Part shown: piece by piece, positions 17,247-26,355 of the stretch
How the letters are laid out: every line of letters starts with the position of its first letter
Numbering within the stretch: the stretch's first letter is position 1
Source of the DNA: JANRJY01 sp033763735
GTDB lineage: Bacteria; Bacteroidota; Bacteroidia; Cytophagales; UBA9547
Assembly: GCA_033763735.1 (NCBI GenBank)
Contig: JANRJY010000042.1
Coordinates: 1 to 57,232 of the forward strand
DNA length: 57,232 nucleotides
Direction of reading: 5' to 3'
The notes under the pieces: generated by a model
What the model was told of the DNA's origin: nothing
Seen by the model: the letters and a program-made list of their open reading frames with translations, nothing else
Database searches by the model: none
Translations under genes and position numbers: made by a program

Positions 17247-18110
17247 TTAAAATACTATATAATCTTTAGGGTTAAGTGCAATGCCTTTATACCAAATTTC
17301 AAAATGCAAATGGGGACCTGAACTCAACTCACCGGAATTTCCGATTATAGCTATAACCTCACCGGCCTTCACAATGTTCCCTGCTTTTCTTAAAAGAACC
17401 GAATTGTGTTTGTATAGCGACAGCAACTCACGATTATGTTGTACAATAATTGTATTTCCATCCTCACGTGACCACCCTGCATACACGATAGTGCCATCCA
17501 AAGTACACTTTACGGGTTCGTTAGCTTTTGCAACTACGTCAATGCCTACATGACCCGTTTTGGGGTCGTAATTTGCTGTAACTACTCCCCCATCAATAGG
17601 TGGGAAAAATCCGATATCAGCTATTGATTTATTTATACGAACTGATGAAGTATTTTTGAGCAATTGTGTCTTTTCAAATTCATCTCGCAATTTGAGTTCC
17701 TTTTCTGAAGGTTGGTCATCTTTACGAGGTGCCTTATGTGGAGGAGAATCATTTGCAATACTATTGAGCTTAGCTATGTCCTTACCTTCTACAATATCTT
17801 TAATATCAGTGATAAAACTGTCTTTGAGTGAAATTTGATACTCCAAAGAATCGACCCTAAGCGACATTTGAACTAATTTTTTATTGTATAAATTTTCTAA
17901 TGACCTTTCACCTGAATAATAATCATTAATTACTTTAAATACATAAAAATTAAGTATGGCAGAGAGAATAAATCCGAAAACCACTATAGCAAGTATCTGA
18001 GCATAGTTTACTGTAAAACCTCTTTTCAAAGCGAAATTTTGCTCATTTCGAATACTTACTACAAAATTAGTTGTAAGCCATTGCCATATTGTTTGCTTTT
18101 TACGATTCAA
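17247..18110 (-). CDS. M23 family metallopeptidase (LytM domain, apparently active)
   Basis: A 287-residue protein with one N-terminal membrane anchor (about 33-55), a coiled-coil stalk (about 65-110) and a LytM/M23 domain (about 175-285). All zinc ligands are present: HVGID, YKH and GPHLHFEIW. By family it cleaves peptidoglycan cross-link peptides in the periplasm. The N-terminus MNRKKQTIWQWLTTNF is typical of the Bacteroidota group. The start is TTG at 18110. It is upstream of the MsbA-like gene and divergent from the GT2 gene, with a 44-base gap. Confidence 0.87.
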   Translation of the reverse strand: MNRKKQTIWQWLTTNFVVSIRNEQNFALKRGFTVNYAQILAIVVFGFILSAILNFYVFKVINDYYSGERSLENLYNKKLVQMSLRVDSLEYQISLKDSFITDIKDIVEGKDIAKLNSIANDSPPHKAPRKDDQPSEKELKLRDEFEKTQLLKNTSSVRINKSIADIGFFPPIDGGVVTANYDPKTGHVGIDVVAKANEPVKCTLDGTIVYAGWSREDGNTIIVQHNRELLSLYKHNSVLLRKAGNIVKAGEVIAIIGNSGELSSGPHLHFEIWYKGIALNPKDYIVF

Positions 18111-18154
18111 TTTAAGAGTATCTTTGGTGGTAAAATTAGAACATTCATTGTTTT

Positions 18155-19114
18155 ATGGGCAATATTTATCCTAAAATAAGTTTAATAACTCCAAATTTTA
18201 ACGGAGGGGAATACTTGGAACAAACCATTTGTTCGGTATTGGATCAAAAATATCCCAATTTGGAATACATTATAATAGACGGAAAGAGTTCAGATAACTC
18301 ACTGAATATTATAGACAAATACAGAAAATATTTGCATTATTTTGTTTCAGAACCCGATTTTGGTCAATCTGATGCAATTAATAAAGGCCTTAAAATGTGC
18401 ACTGGGGAAATATTCAATTGGCTTAACTCTGATGATTATTATGAAAGTTCGTCTTTGTATATCGTTGCTGATGCCTTCAGCAGTTCAAAGGCAAGTATTG
18501 TTTCTGGTAATGCTAATATTGTAAACAAACATGGAAATAAAATAAGAGAAACTCGTGGGATTGTTCAGTATTCAAATCTGGCAAAAACAATTGGATGGGT
18601 AGCAATTAATCAACCAGAGGTTTTTTGGAAAACAAATGTGGTAAAACAATTGGGTGGAATAAACCCTTCTTTACACTATAATATGGATAAAGAGTTATGG
18701 ATCAAATATTTATTAAAATTTGGCATGAATAACGTCCTCAAAGTTGATAAAACCTTAGTTAATTTTAGATTGCAACCTCTTTCAAAAACCGTTTCGCAAA
18801 ACGATCAATTTACAATTGAAAGAGATTTGTTATTTGCCAGTATTGCAAAATGGGCTGGATTAACAAACGAACTTGAATTTATTATGAAAAATAATTCAAT
18901 TCAATTGCCTGAATTTCAAATTGATATACCCAAAAACAATTTTTTAGTTCAATCGATTTTTCAATACTTCTTTCTATTAAAGGCAGATGAATATTATGTT
19001 GAAGGGAAAATTGATCAATCAAAAAAATTTCTTGATTTTATTGGTTCAAAAATAAAATTAGCTGAACCTCGATTATTTCTATCATTATTTCTAAAATTAA
19101 AGTTCAGATTATAA
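18155..19114 (+). CDS. Family 2 glycosyltransferase (GT-A fold)
   Basis: A 319-residue protein starting at ATG 18155. The N-terminal GT2 domain has ISLITPNFNGGEYLEQTICSVLDQ, LEYIIIDGKSSDN and an acidic metal-binding motif NWLNSDDYY (the DxD equivalent). The NQPEVFWK segment and later NMDKELW follow, as in GT2 enzymes that extend surface polysaccharides. There is no membrane segment. The acceptor and sugar are unknown. It stands apart from the main glycan cluster at 35500-42055. A 62-base gap separates it from the EnvC-like gene. Confidence 0.85.
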   Translation: MGNIYPKISLITPNFNGGEYLEQTICSVLDQKYPNLEYIIIDGKSSDNSLNIIDKYRKYLHYFVSEPDFGQSDAINKGLKMCTGEIFNWLNSDDYYESSSLYIVADAFSSSKASIVSGNANIVNKHGNKIRETRGIVQYSNLAKTIGWVAINQPEVFWKTNVVKQLGGINPSLHYNMDKELWIKYLLKFGMNNVLKVDKTLVNFRLQPLSKTVSQNDQFTIERDLLFASIAKWAGLTNELEFIMKNNSIQLPEFQIDIPKNNFLVQSIFQYFFLLKADEYYVEGKIDQSKKFLDFIGSKIKLAEPRLFLSLFLKLKFRL

Positions 19115-19176
19115 ATCGACAGGAAATATAAAATTTATTTATCCCTTGAAATTAATATTGCATTTTTACAAAGTAT

Positions 19177-20406
19177 ATGAATACAAGAAATCACAAACAA
19201 TATTTTATTTTTAGAATTGCTGTTTTTACTGCTATATATTTATTGATTTTTAATGATTCTTTTGGTCAGAAGCGAAGGAATGATTTAGAAAAAGAAAAGC
19301 TTGAAAATCAGAAAAAAATAGAAGAAACAAATAAGATTCTGGATGAAACTCGAAGCAAAAAAACAACTACTATTGGTCAACTGAATGTAATGACCCAACA
19401 GATTAAGCAAAGAAACAGCATTATTCAAAGTTATATCAAAGAAATTGCAATCATTGACGAGGAAGCCGCAATAATTGAAAATCAAATTAATATTTTGAAA
19501 TTTCAGTTAAACGGCCTTAAAAGTGAGTATGCAAAAATGATATACTCCGCTGCCAAATCTCAAGACGATTTGAGTAAATTATTATTCATATTTTCTTCCG
19601 AAGATTTCAATCAATTATCAATGAGGTTGAAATATTTTAAACAATATTCAAATGCACGACATCATCAAGCTGACAATATTAAAAAAGTGGCTGTAAAACT
19701 TCGCAAAAAAAGGCGTCAATTAGCTGCAAAACGTAGTGAAAAAGAAGATGTATTGGCAACTATCAGGTCAGAAAACCAAAACCTAAAAAACCTCAAAAAC
19801 GAACAGGAATCGGTGGTAAAACAACTTTCAAGTCAAGAAGAACAATTGATGGATGAAATAGAAGAACGCAAAAAAGCAATAAAACGACTTGAAAAAACCA
19901 TTACAGAATTAATTAAAAAAGAAATGGAACGTGCTGCTGCTGAAGCTGCCTTGGCTAAGAAAAACAAAAAAACACCTGAAGTTGACAAAATTTCGGGAAG
20001 TTTTGCATCAAACAAATCGCGAATTATTTGGCCCGTTGAACAAGGTTTCATATCCGGCAAATTTGGCAAACACCAACATGCAGTTTTTCAACATGTTCAA
20101 ACAGAGAACTTGGGCGTAGATATTCAAACCAATAAAAATCAAAAAGTAAGGAACGTATTTGAAGGAACCGTAATGGCAATATCAGAAGTACCCGGAATGA
20201 ATCAAATCATAATGATTCAACATGGAGAATATTATACCTTTTATGCAAAGTTAAAATCTACTCAAGTTAAAGTAGGTCAAAAACTTAGAGCAAAAGAATT
20301 TATTGGGGAAGTTTTCACGAATGAAGATGAAGTTTCGGAATTGCAGTTTCAAATTTGGAAAGGAAACGAAAAACAAAATCCAGAAGATTGGTTAATTGAC
20401 AAGTAA
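19177..20406 (+). CDS. EnvC-like murein hydrolase activator with degenerate LytM domain
   Basis: A 409-residue protein: signal peptide (about 1-30), long coiled coil (about 35-255) and C-terminal LytM-like domain (about 285-407). The layout equals E. coli EnvC. The catalytic motifs are lost. The first ligand motif HxGxD reads NLGVD, the YxHL site reads YAKL, and the HLHFE motif reads ELQFQIW. It therefore cannot bind zinc as a hydrolase and most likely activates an amidase during division, as EnvC does. No FtsE/FtsX or amidase gene is next to it. Its stop TAA overlaps the next ATG by one base (TAATG). Confidence 0.86.
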   Translation: MNTRNHKQYFIFRIAVFTAIYLLIFNDSFGQKRRNDLEKEKLENQKKIEETNKILDETRSKKTTTIGQLNVMTQQIKQRNSIIQSYIKEIAIIDEEAAIIENQINILKFQLNGLKSEYAKMIYSAAKSQDDLSKLLFIFSSEDFNQLSMRLKYFKQYSNARHHQADNIKKVAVKLRKKRRQLAAKRSEKEDVLATIRSENQNLKNLKNEQESVVKQLSSQEEQLMDEIEERKKAIKRLEKTITELIKKEMERAAAEAALAKKNKKTPEVDKISGSFASNKSRIIWPVEQGFISGKFGKHQHAVFQHVQTENLGVDIQTNKNQKVRNVFEGTVMAISEVPGMNQIIMIQHGEYYTFYAKLKSTQVKVGQKLRAKEFIGEVFTNEDEVSELQFQIWKGNEKQNPEDWLIDK

Positions 20407-20723
20407 TGACAGAACCTGAGAAATATTACCAAGCAATTGTTCAACAAATAGAAGGTGTCAAAGAAAGCAAAATGTTTGGAGCCAAATGCATAAAAACTCC
20501 TAATGGTAAAGCTGCTGCAATGTATTGGAAAGACGGTATTGTAGTGAAACTTACCAAAAAAGATGAAAATGAAATATTGGCAATGGATGGTATTAATATA
20601 TTTACACCAATGGAAAAAAGGCCAATGAACGGATGGGTTCAAGTGCCTTATTCTAACAAAGAATTATGGAACGATTTGATAAAAAAAGCAGTTGAATATG
20701 TCAAGGATTTGCCTTCAAAATAA
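20406..20723 (+). CDS. TfoX/Sxy N-terminal-like small protein
   Basis: A 105-residue protein. KMFGAKCIKTPNGKAAAMYWKDGIVVKL followed by RPMNGWVQVP and ELWNDLIKKAVEYVK fits the TfoX N-terminal domain family (MFGG..., then GRPMKGWV...). In gamma-proteobacteria Sxy/TfoX regulates competence, but stand-alone N-domains in Bacteroidota have no proven role. The start overlaps the stop of the EnvC-like gene by one base, so it is probably co-translated with it. Confidence 0.72.
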   Translation: MTEPEKYYQAIVQQIEGVKESKMFGAKCIKTPNGKAAAMYWKDGIVVKLTKKDENEILAMDGINIFTPMEKRPMNGWVQVPYSNKELWNDLIKKAVEYVKDLPSK

Positions 20724-20725
20724 AT

Positions 20726-20733
20726 TAGATTTG
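20726..20733 (+). promoter_or_regulatory. Candidate -7 box before the DUF5618 gene
   Basis: TAGATTTG fits TAnnTTTG and lies 17 bases before the ATG at 20751. A TTTG occurs at 20708-20711, but the 14-base spacing is shorter than usual. The DUF5618 gene may have its own promoter although the gap to the preceding gene is only 27 bases. Confidence 0.35.
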
Positions 20734-20750
20734 TACATTAAATTACTCAT

Positions 20751-21125
20751 ATGGAATTAAAATACAAAAATGAGGCCATCAGGTATTTAGATAATGCCAA
20801 AGAAATATTATCACAAAAAGCACATAAAGAAGGGGAATATTATCAAGACCCGAAATATATCAAAATGGCAGGAAATACAGCCTGGAGTGGTGTATTAGTA
20901 GCTTTGAACGGGTATTTAAATGATAAGAACATCAAAAAAGAGAAAGGAAGAGTAAGTATTGACTGGTACAAGGAGCAAGTCGCCAAACTAGACAAAAAAA
21001 TGCTAAATGACCTTAACTCCGCATACAACTATTTGCACTTATTAATGGGATATAATGGCGACTTATCTGTGAAAACCGCTCAAACAGGATTGGAATTGGC
21101 ACAACGCATTATTAACAAAACATAA
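20751..21125 (+). CDS. DUF5618 family protein
   Basis: A 124-residue all-helical small protein. The signature RYLDNAKEILSQKA, YYQDPKYIKMAGNTAWSGVLVALNGYL and a C-terminal SAYNYLHLLMGYNG match DUF5618, as I recall it, a family essentially restricted to Bacteroidota. The conserved Tyr/His and Asp residues and helical bundle resemble HEPN-like folds, but that is speculation. No signal peptide. Function unknown. It sits between the TfoX-like gene and an aldo/keto reductase on the same strand. Confidence 0.7.
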   Translation: MELKYKNEAIRYLDNAKEILSQKAHKEGEYYQDPKYIKMAGNTAWSGVLVALNGYLNDKNIKKEKGRVSIDWYKEQVAKLDKKMLNDLNSAYNYLHLLMGYNGDLSVKTAQTGLELAQRIINKT

Positions 21126-21130
21126 TAAAA

Positions 21131-22153
21131 ATGAACTACAAACTCCTGGGTAAAAGTGGATTAAGAGTATCAGAATTGTGCCTTGGAACCATGACTTTTG
21201 GAACCGAATGGGGATTTGGCGCAGACTATGAAGATAGTAAGTCCATTTTTGACACATTTGTAAATGCAGGTGGCAATTTCATAGATACAGCAAATCGCTA
21301 TACTGAAGGTACAAGTGAAAAATGGTTGGGCGAATTCATTCATCAAGATAGAGACAAATTCGTAGTTGCCACAAAATACTCATTGTTTGATAGAAAAAGC
21401 GACCCAAATTTCTCAGGAAATCATCGCAAAAACATGATGCGTTCGGTAGAAGGAAGTCTACAAAGGCTTAATACGCCTTTTATTGATTTACTTTGGCTGC
21501 ATGCATGGGACAATTTGACTCCTGTAGATGAGGTAATGAGGGGATTGGACGATCTAATTCGCTCAGGAAAAGTGAATTACATTGGAATTTCTGATACACC
21601 TGCATGGGTGGTATCACAAGCAAATACCTTAGCTGAATTAAGAGGTTGGTCCAAATTCGTAGCGCTTCAAGTGGAATACAGTCTCATCCAACGAACACCT
21701 GAAAGAGATTTAATTCCTATGGCAAAGTCTTTTGAACTTGCACTTACATCATGGGGCGCAATGGCTGGAGGTGCTCTTTCCGGTAAATATTTGCGAAATG
21801 AAAAAGGTAGAGTTCCTGAAAATAGCCAACGCAGGACCGATAGAGCTAATAAAATAGCCATGGAAGTTGTGTCCATTGCAGACAAATTAGGTGCCAAACC
21901 TACTCAAGTAGCACTCAATTGGGTTCGTCAGCAATATCCTATTTCAATTCCAATTGTTGGTTCGAAAAACTATCAGCAACTGTTGGAAAACATCAATTGT
22001 ATTAATTTTACTATTCCAAAAGAATGTATGGATAAGCTGAACGAAATCAGCAAGATTGACTTAGGTTTCCCTCACGATTTCTTACTATCCGATACAGTGA
22101 ATGAGGTGCTGTTTGGGGGTATAAAATCTAAAATAATAAATCATAGAATATAA
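21131..22153 (+). CDS. Aldo/keto reductase
   Basis: A 340-residue NADPH-dependent TIM-barrel oxidoreductase. The catalytic tetrad is complete: Asp52 and Tyr57 in FIDTANRY, Lys82 in VATKYS and His124 in LLWLHAWDN. The cofactor-binding end has VGSKNYQQLLENI. The family reduces carbonyl compounds; the natural substrate is not predictable. It starts at an ATG five bases after the DUF5618 stop. Its 3' end is convergent with the cytochrome-like lipoprotein gene, with two bases between the stop codons. Confidence 0.88.
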   Translation: MNYKLLGKSGLRVSELCLGTMTFGTEWGFGADYEDSKSIFDTFVNAGGNFIDTANRYTEGTSEKWLGEFIHQDRDKFVVATKYSLFDRKSDPNFSGNHRKNMMRSVEGSLQRLNTPFIDLLWLHAWDNLTPVDEVMRGLDDLIRSGKVNYIGISDTPAWVVSQANTLAELRGWSKFVALQVEYSLIQRTPERDLIPMAKSFELALTSWGAMAGGALSGKYLRNEKGRVPENSQRRTDRANKIAMEVVSIADKLGAKPTQVALNWVRQQYPISIPIVGSKNYQQLLENINCINFTIPKECMDKLNEISKIDLGFPHDFLLSDTVNEVLFGGIKSKIINHRI

Positions 22154-22155
22154 TC

Positions 22156-23715
22156 CTAAGGACTCATCCCAGTGTCATACCACTGCTGAATTAAATTAAT
22201 TTGATCAGGTGTTAATTTACTACCTCCTGATGGCATAAATCCAAGTGAACCTTGGGTTCTGTTAATTCGATTCAAAATTGAGTTTACATTAGAACTCGGA
22301 CCGGTTTTTATTCTAATTGTGTTATAGTCGAGGGCATGACAATGATAACAGCCATAACTATTTAGTAATGGTTGAATTTGTAAATCATACGAAATTGGCG
22401 GAGGATTAACTTCAACCGTTAAAACATTTGAAAAAACGCTTCTTCCTCCTTGGTTGGTGACCGCCACATTTAAATGGTAAGTGCCTACTGATGCGATTGA
22501 AGCTACAGTTATTTGACCATTATTTGAATTTATAGTAATTCCATTTATGCCAGATACGGAAAATGTGAATGGACCCATTCCGTCTACAATCGGAATGCTC
22601 GAATTTATTGTGCTTCCTTGATTAAGTATTAGTGTTGCATTGCTATAGGTAATTCCTGATGGTGGATTAGGCGGGACTATTTGAACTTCAAAAACATCGG
22701 TAAACAATTGACTTCCAACACTATTTGAAGCATTAATTGAAATTTTATAATTACCAATTGGGGCAGAAGGATGAACTTCAACAATTCCTGTACTTTGATT
22801 AATAGTTATAAAATTTGTGTTTGGTAAAATAGCTCCAGTGAATGTTATAGGATATGTTCCCTCCAAATATGGACCACTTGAAAAGCCTCCAACGTTTACC
22901 ATAAAAGTTTTTGAAGATGGGCTGTATTTTAAACTGGATGGAGGCAAAATTTGAGATATAACATTGATTTTGAAAGCATCTAAAAATATTCTGGTTCCAG
23001 AAGCATTTTTGACTCCTATTGTTAGCGAATAAGTGCCGGAAGTCAATCCTTCTTTAGCGCTTATTACTCCTGTAATTGAATCAATTGAAAAAAAATTGCT
23101 TGAATTATTTACTATTATATATCGGTTATTGGTCCCTCCTTGTACCATTGGAGGCGTTGATTGCGCAGATGAATTTACAGAAATATTTAATTCTGAAGGT
23201 GCGTAATTCAACGAAAGCGGAGGGTCAAACACGCTGCCCAAAGATATTCCTGATTGGTTATAACGATATTCAACAGCAATAATATGTAATATGGAATCGA
23301 ATCTCTTTAAAACTCCCAAGGAATCAGAAGCAATGATATTAATCAGATATTTTCCCGGGAGTAAATTACCTGATTTAGTTATTACACCACTTTTCAATAT
23401 TTGTAATTGAAAGCCGGAAATAGTTGGCAAAAGTTCTATTTTATATGTAAAATTTCCATTGTTTTTAATAATAGGAGTAATATATGAGTTTACAATTCCT
23501 GAACTTAGAAACAATGTATCAGTGGTGAACTCAATTTTTAATTCATTGATTCCTGTATAAGTCTTGGGATGTTGATTAATTCCAGTTGTAGAATTAATTC
23601 CAGAAATTGTATTAGTTAAAATCGGTGTATCTTGTATAGGCTTAGGATCTTCCTTTTTGGAATTGCATCCAAAAAATATAAAAGTATAATACAATATGAT
23701 GATGAATCTTTTCAA
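22156..23715 (-). CDS. Surface lipoprotein with Ig-like (He_PIG) repeats and a C-terminal cytochrome c-type motif
   Basis: Starting at the TTG-AAA codon at 23715 the product is 519 residues. The signal MKRFIIILYYTFIFFGC has a good lipobox; the frame also opens 8 codons earlier at 23739. At least three repeats of about 90 residues follow, of the putative-Ig type (SINSTTG, IDSITGVISAKEG, INQSTGIVEVHPSAPIGNYKISI). The C-terminal 80 residues carry one haem motif CYHCH (Cys456) and a candidate axial Met in GFMPSGG at about 492. That resembles the c-type domains of large surface proteins in Bacteroidota and Planctomycetes. It may be an extracellular electron-transfer or haem protein. Nothing around it supports a pathway. 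Confidence 0.75.
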   Translation of the reverse strand: MKRFIIILYYTFIFFGCNSKKEDPKPIQDTPILTNTISGINSTTGINQHPKTYTGINELKIEFTTDTLFLSSGIVNSYITPIIKNNGNFTYKIELLPTISGFQLQILKSGVITKSGNLLPGKYLINIIASDSLGVLKRFDSILHIIAVEYRYNQSGISLGSVFDPPLSLNYAPSELNISVNSSAQSTPPMVQGGTNNRYIIVNNSSNFFSIDSITGVISAKEGLTSGTYSLTIGVKNASGTRIFLDAFKINVISQILPPSSLKYSPSSKTFMVNVGGFSSGPYLEGTYPITFTGAILPNTNFITINQSTGIVEVHPSAPIGNYKISINASNSVGSQLFTDVFEVQIVPPNPPSGITYSNATLILNQGSTINSSIPIVDGMGPFTFSVSGINGITINSNNGQITVASIASVGTYHLNVAVTNQGGRSVFSNVLTVEVNPPPISYDLQIQPLLNSYGCYHCHALDYNTIRIKTGPSSNVNSILNRINRTQGSLGFMPSGGSKLTPDQINLIQQWYDTGMSP

Positions 23716-23820
23716 AAGAAATATTATTAAAATCCACAACTAAAATATTTTTAAAATGTTTTCAGAATATTAAGTGTATAAACTATTATAAGTAAACTAC
23801 TATACTCATCTTTAATTCAT

Positions 23821-23828
23821 TATTTTTG
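23821..23828 (+). promoter_or_regulatory. Candidate -7 box before the MBL hydrolase gene
   Basis: TATTTTTG fits TAnnTTTG and lies 14 bases before the ATG at 23843, implying a leader of about 7 to 9 bases. No clear TTTG is seen at the matching upstream distance. Confidence 0.4.
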
Positions 23829-23842
23829 CTCAATTTGCGATT

Positions 23843-24478
23843 ATGAAAATTCAAAAATTCACCTTTAATCCATTACAAGAAAATACTTACATCCTCTTTG
23901 ATGAAACAAATGAAGCTATCTTAATAGACCCTGGATGTTATGAAGAGTGGGAAAAAAATGAAATTTCAGAATTTGTTGATAGTAAAAATTTAAAATTAAA
24001 ACTTTTACTCAACACGCATTGCCATGTGGATCATGTGTTAGGAAATTTCTGGGTGTCCAATACTTTTCATTTGCCATTATCAATTTATCCGATTGAACTC
24101 GAAACATTGCGGGCTGTTAAAGTTTATGCGCCTGTTTACGGATTTGCTCAATATCAGGAACTTATGCCTGAATCATTTTTCAATGAACATGATATCATTA
24201 AATTTGGTAACACTCAATTAGAAATAATACATGTTCCTGGGCATTCGCCAGGACATGTGGTATTTATCAACCATGCTCAAAAAGAAATTATTGCTGGAGA
24301 TGTGCTATTTCATCGAAGTATTGGCAGAACTGATTTGCCGGGTGGAAATCATACTTCTTTGATTACAAATATTCAAGCCAAATTGTTTAAGCTTGATGAT
24401 AACTATAAGGTGTTTCCGGGTCATGGTCCAATGACTACTATTGGTGATGAGAAAAAATACAACCCATTTTTAAATTAA
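23843..24478 (+). CDS. MBL-fold metallo-hydrolase, glyoxalase II-like
   Basis: A 211-residue cytosolic metallo-beta-lactamase-fold hydrolase with a full dinuclear metal site: His59, His61, Asp63 and His64 (THCHVDH), VPGHSPGH, AGDVLF and FPGHGPMT. Length and motifs fit the short hydroxyacylglutathione-hydrolase-like group that lacks the C-terminal substrate domain of true GloB. It probably hydrolyses a thioester or similar compound. It is followed five bases later by the HolD-like gene, in one transcription unit with the M16 peptidase gene. Confidence 0.87.
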   Translation: MKIQKFTFNPLQENTYILFDETNEAILIDPGCYEEWEKNEISEFVDSKNLKLKLLLNTHCHVDHVLGNFWVSNTFHLPLSIYPIELETLRAVKVYAPVYGFAQYQELMPESFFNEHDIIKFGNTQLEIIHVPGHSPGHVVFINHAQKEIIAGDVLFHRSIGRTDLPGGNHTSLITNIQAKLFKLDDNYKVFPGHGPMTTIGDEKKYNPFLN

Positions 24479-24483
24479 TACAA

Positions 24484-25107
24484 ATGGGAATAACTGAAAA
24501 TAATTACTTTCTGCCATATTTTATTACTGAAGATATTTATATTGACAATACAGAATTAATAGAAATTAAATCACAACCTATTAATAATGAACCTATTGTG
24601 GCTCCTATTATAGAAGCCAAACCACAACAAGCCAATATTGAACCTCCAAAAGTAATAAAATCACCCTTACCTCCAACCCCTTTTCAGCCCATCATTCAGA
24701 AAACTCAAATAATTACTGAACCAAAAATTAATCAACCAGAAAAAATATTTTTAAAAGCAATAGTAATGGTTGGATATCAGGGTGCTATCCCTAAAGAAGT
24801 ATCAGATTCAATAAACAAAACGCTTTTGGCTGTTCCACTGAATTTATCGGACTTTGAAATAATAAATGCCTTGGATCCCAATGCAAAACCAATTGACCAA
24901 CTTGATTATAAATACTTGTTGTTAATGGGAGGTAATGGGAAAAGTATTGAATGGTTGAAAAGCTACACAGGAACTCGAAATAGATATGATATAGCCAAGC
25001 ATAACAACCGAATCATACTTTTTGCAGAAGCAATGGATATATATTTGAAAGACAGAGAAATAGGAAAGAAATTTTGGCTCAAAGTCAAAGAAATGTTTAC
25101 CTTATAA
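24484..25107 (+). CDS. Uncharacterised protein; possible DNA polymerase III psi (HolD)-like
   Basis: A 207-residue protein with three parts. A short N-terminal peptide MGITENNYFLPYFITEDIYI is followed by a Pro/Gln-rich linker (about 30-90) and a compact alpha/beta C-terminal domain (about 92-207). This layout resembles HolD: an LGI(T) N-terminal peptide that in E. coli binds chi, then an alpha/beta domain with a VMV strand, a VSDSINKTLLAV helix and a closing helix IGKKFWLKVKEMF. E. coli psi lacks the long linker. I offer this only as a hypothesis; the primary similarity is weak. There is no signal peptide. The stop TAA abuts the ATG of the M16 peptidase gene. Confidence 0.4.
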   Translation: MGITENNYFLPYFITEDIYIDNTELIEIKSQPINNEPIVAPIIEAKPQQANIEPPKVIKSPLPPTPFQPIIQKTQIITEPKINQPEKIFLKAIVMVGYQGAIPKEVSDSINKTLLAVPLNLSDFEIINALDPNAKPIDQLDYKYLLLMGGNGKSIEWLKSYTGTRNRYDIAKHNNRIILFAEAMDIYLKDREIGKKFWLKVKEMFTL

Positions 25108-26355
25108 ATGATGAAAATATCAAGAGAATATACCATTCATACTTTTGACAATGGCATACGATGGGTACACATGGAAAACCCACATTCAGCCGTGGCACAT
25201 TGTGGAATTATGCTTGATATAGGAAGCAGAGATGAAAAACCTCACCAATTAGGTTTGGCACATTTTTGGGAACATATGGCATTTAAGGGCACAAAAACCA
25301 AAAAATCTTCAATAATTTTAAACAGAATTGATAGCTTAGGCGGAGAACTAAATGCCTATACAACCAAAGAAAAAATTTGTTTTCATGCCTCTATTTTATC
25401 CAAACATATAGATGTTGCTATAGAATTACTTACAGATATAACTTTCAATTCCATTTTTCCGGAAAAAGAAATCGAAAAAGAACGTCATGTCATCATTGAA
25501 GAAATGGGTATGTATGCCGATAATCCTGAAGATTCAATCATGGACGAATTTGACGCATTGGTATTTCGCAACAACCCAATGGGAAATAACATACTTGGCA
25601 CCAAGCCAAGTGTAACATCATTCACACAAAATCATTTTTTTGAATTTTTAAACGAAAATTTGAGTACCAACAAAATTGTATTTAGTTCGGTCTCGAATAT
25701 TCCTGCAAAAACACTTTTACCTAAAATAAAAAGATACCTTGAATTGATTCCAAAAACCGAAAAAGCAATGCAACGTAGTGCAATTTTTGATGAAAATGCG
25801 GAGTCACGAAAATTTGCAAAAAAAATCCAACAGGCACATTGTATGTTAGGGCGAAGAGCTTATAAACTCACTGACGACAATCGATTACCATTTTTCATGT
25901 TGGTCAATATTCTGGGTGGTCAAGCAATGAATGCATGGCTCAACATGAGTATCAGAGAAAAATATGGTTACGCTTACCACGTAGATGCTCACTACACCCC
26001 CTTTACAGATACAGGGTTATTCAATGTGTACCTTGGCACAGACAAAAAAAATATTCAAAAAAGTATTGATTTGGTACACAAGGAGTTTAAAAGAATGAGA
26101 GAATTCAATATATCTCCTTCAAAATTAACCGCTTACAAAGAACAACTTAAGGGCCAAATGGCAATGGCGGAAGAAAATAAAAATGGCTTAATGTTGCTTA
26201 TGGCAAAAATCACATTGGATATTGGGCATATTGAAACATTAGAACAAATATTTGATAAAGTAGACAAACTTTCGGGAACACATTTGAAAGAAATTGCAAC
26301 ATCTATGCTTAAAGAGGAAGATATGAATTACCTCATTTTTGAACCCGAAATGTAA
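25108..26355 (+). CDS. M16 family zinc metallopeptidase
   Basis: A 415-residue single-unit insulinase/processing-peptidase-like protein. The inverted zinc motif HFWEH (His52, Glu55, His56) and a third ligand Glu at about 132 (ERHVIIEEMGMY) are intact, so this is the catalytic type. The C-terminal half carries the R/Y-type substrate-site segment SIREKYGYAYHVDAHY. No signal peptide, so probably cytosolic. Two ATGs occur in tandem at 25108 and 25111, and either could start. It is the third gene of the MBL-HolD-like-M16 unit. Confidence 0.88.
   Translation: MMKISREYTIHTFDNGIRWVHMENPHSAVAHCGIMLDIGSRDEKPHQLGLAHFWEHMAFKGTKTKKSSIILNRIDSLGGELNAYTTKEKICFHASILSKHIDVAIELLTDITFNSIFPEKEIEKERHVIIEEMGMYADNPEDSIMDEFDALVFRNNPMGNNILGTKPSVTSFTQNHFFEFLNENLSTNKIVFSSVSNIPAKTLLPKIKRYLELIPKTEKAMQRSAIFDENAESRKFAKKIQQAHCMLGRRAYKLTDDNRLPFFMLVNILGGQAMNAWLNMSIREKYGYAYHVDAHYTPFTDTGLFNVYLGTDKKNIQKSIDLVHKEFKRMREFNISPSKLTAYKEQLKGQMAMAEENKNGLMLLMAKITLDIGHIETLEQIFDKVDKLSGTHLKEIATSMLKEEDMNYLIFEPEM

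Noticed and set aside
20406..21125. Toxin-antitoxin pair made of the two small adjacent genes
   Set aside because: The proteins match TfoX-N and DUF5618, are 27 bases apart rather than overlapping, and show no toxin motif.
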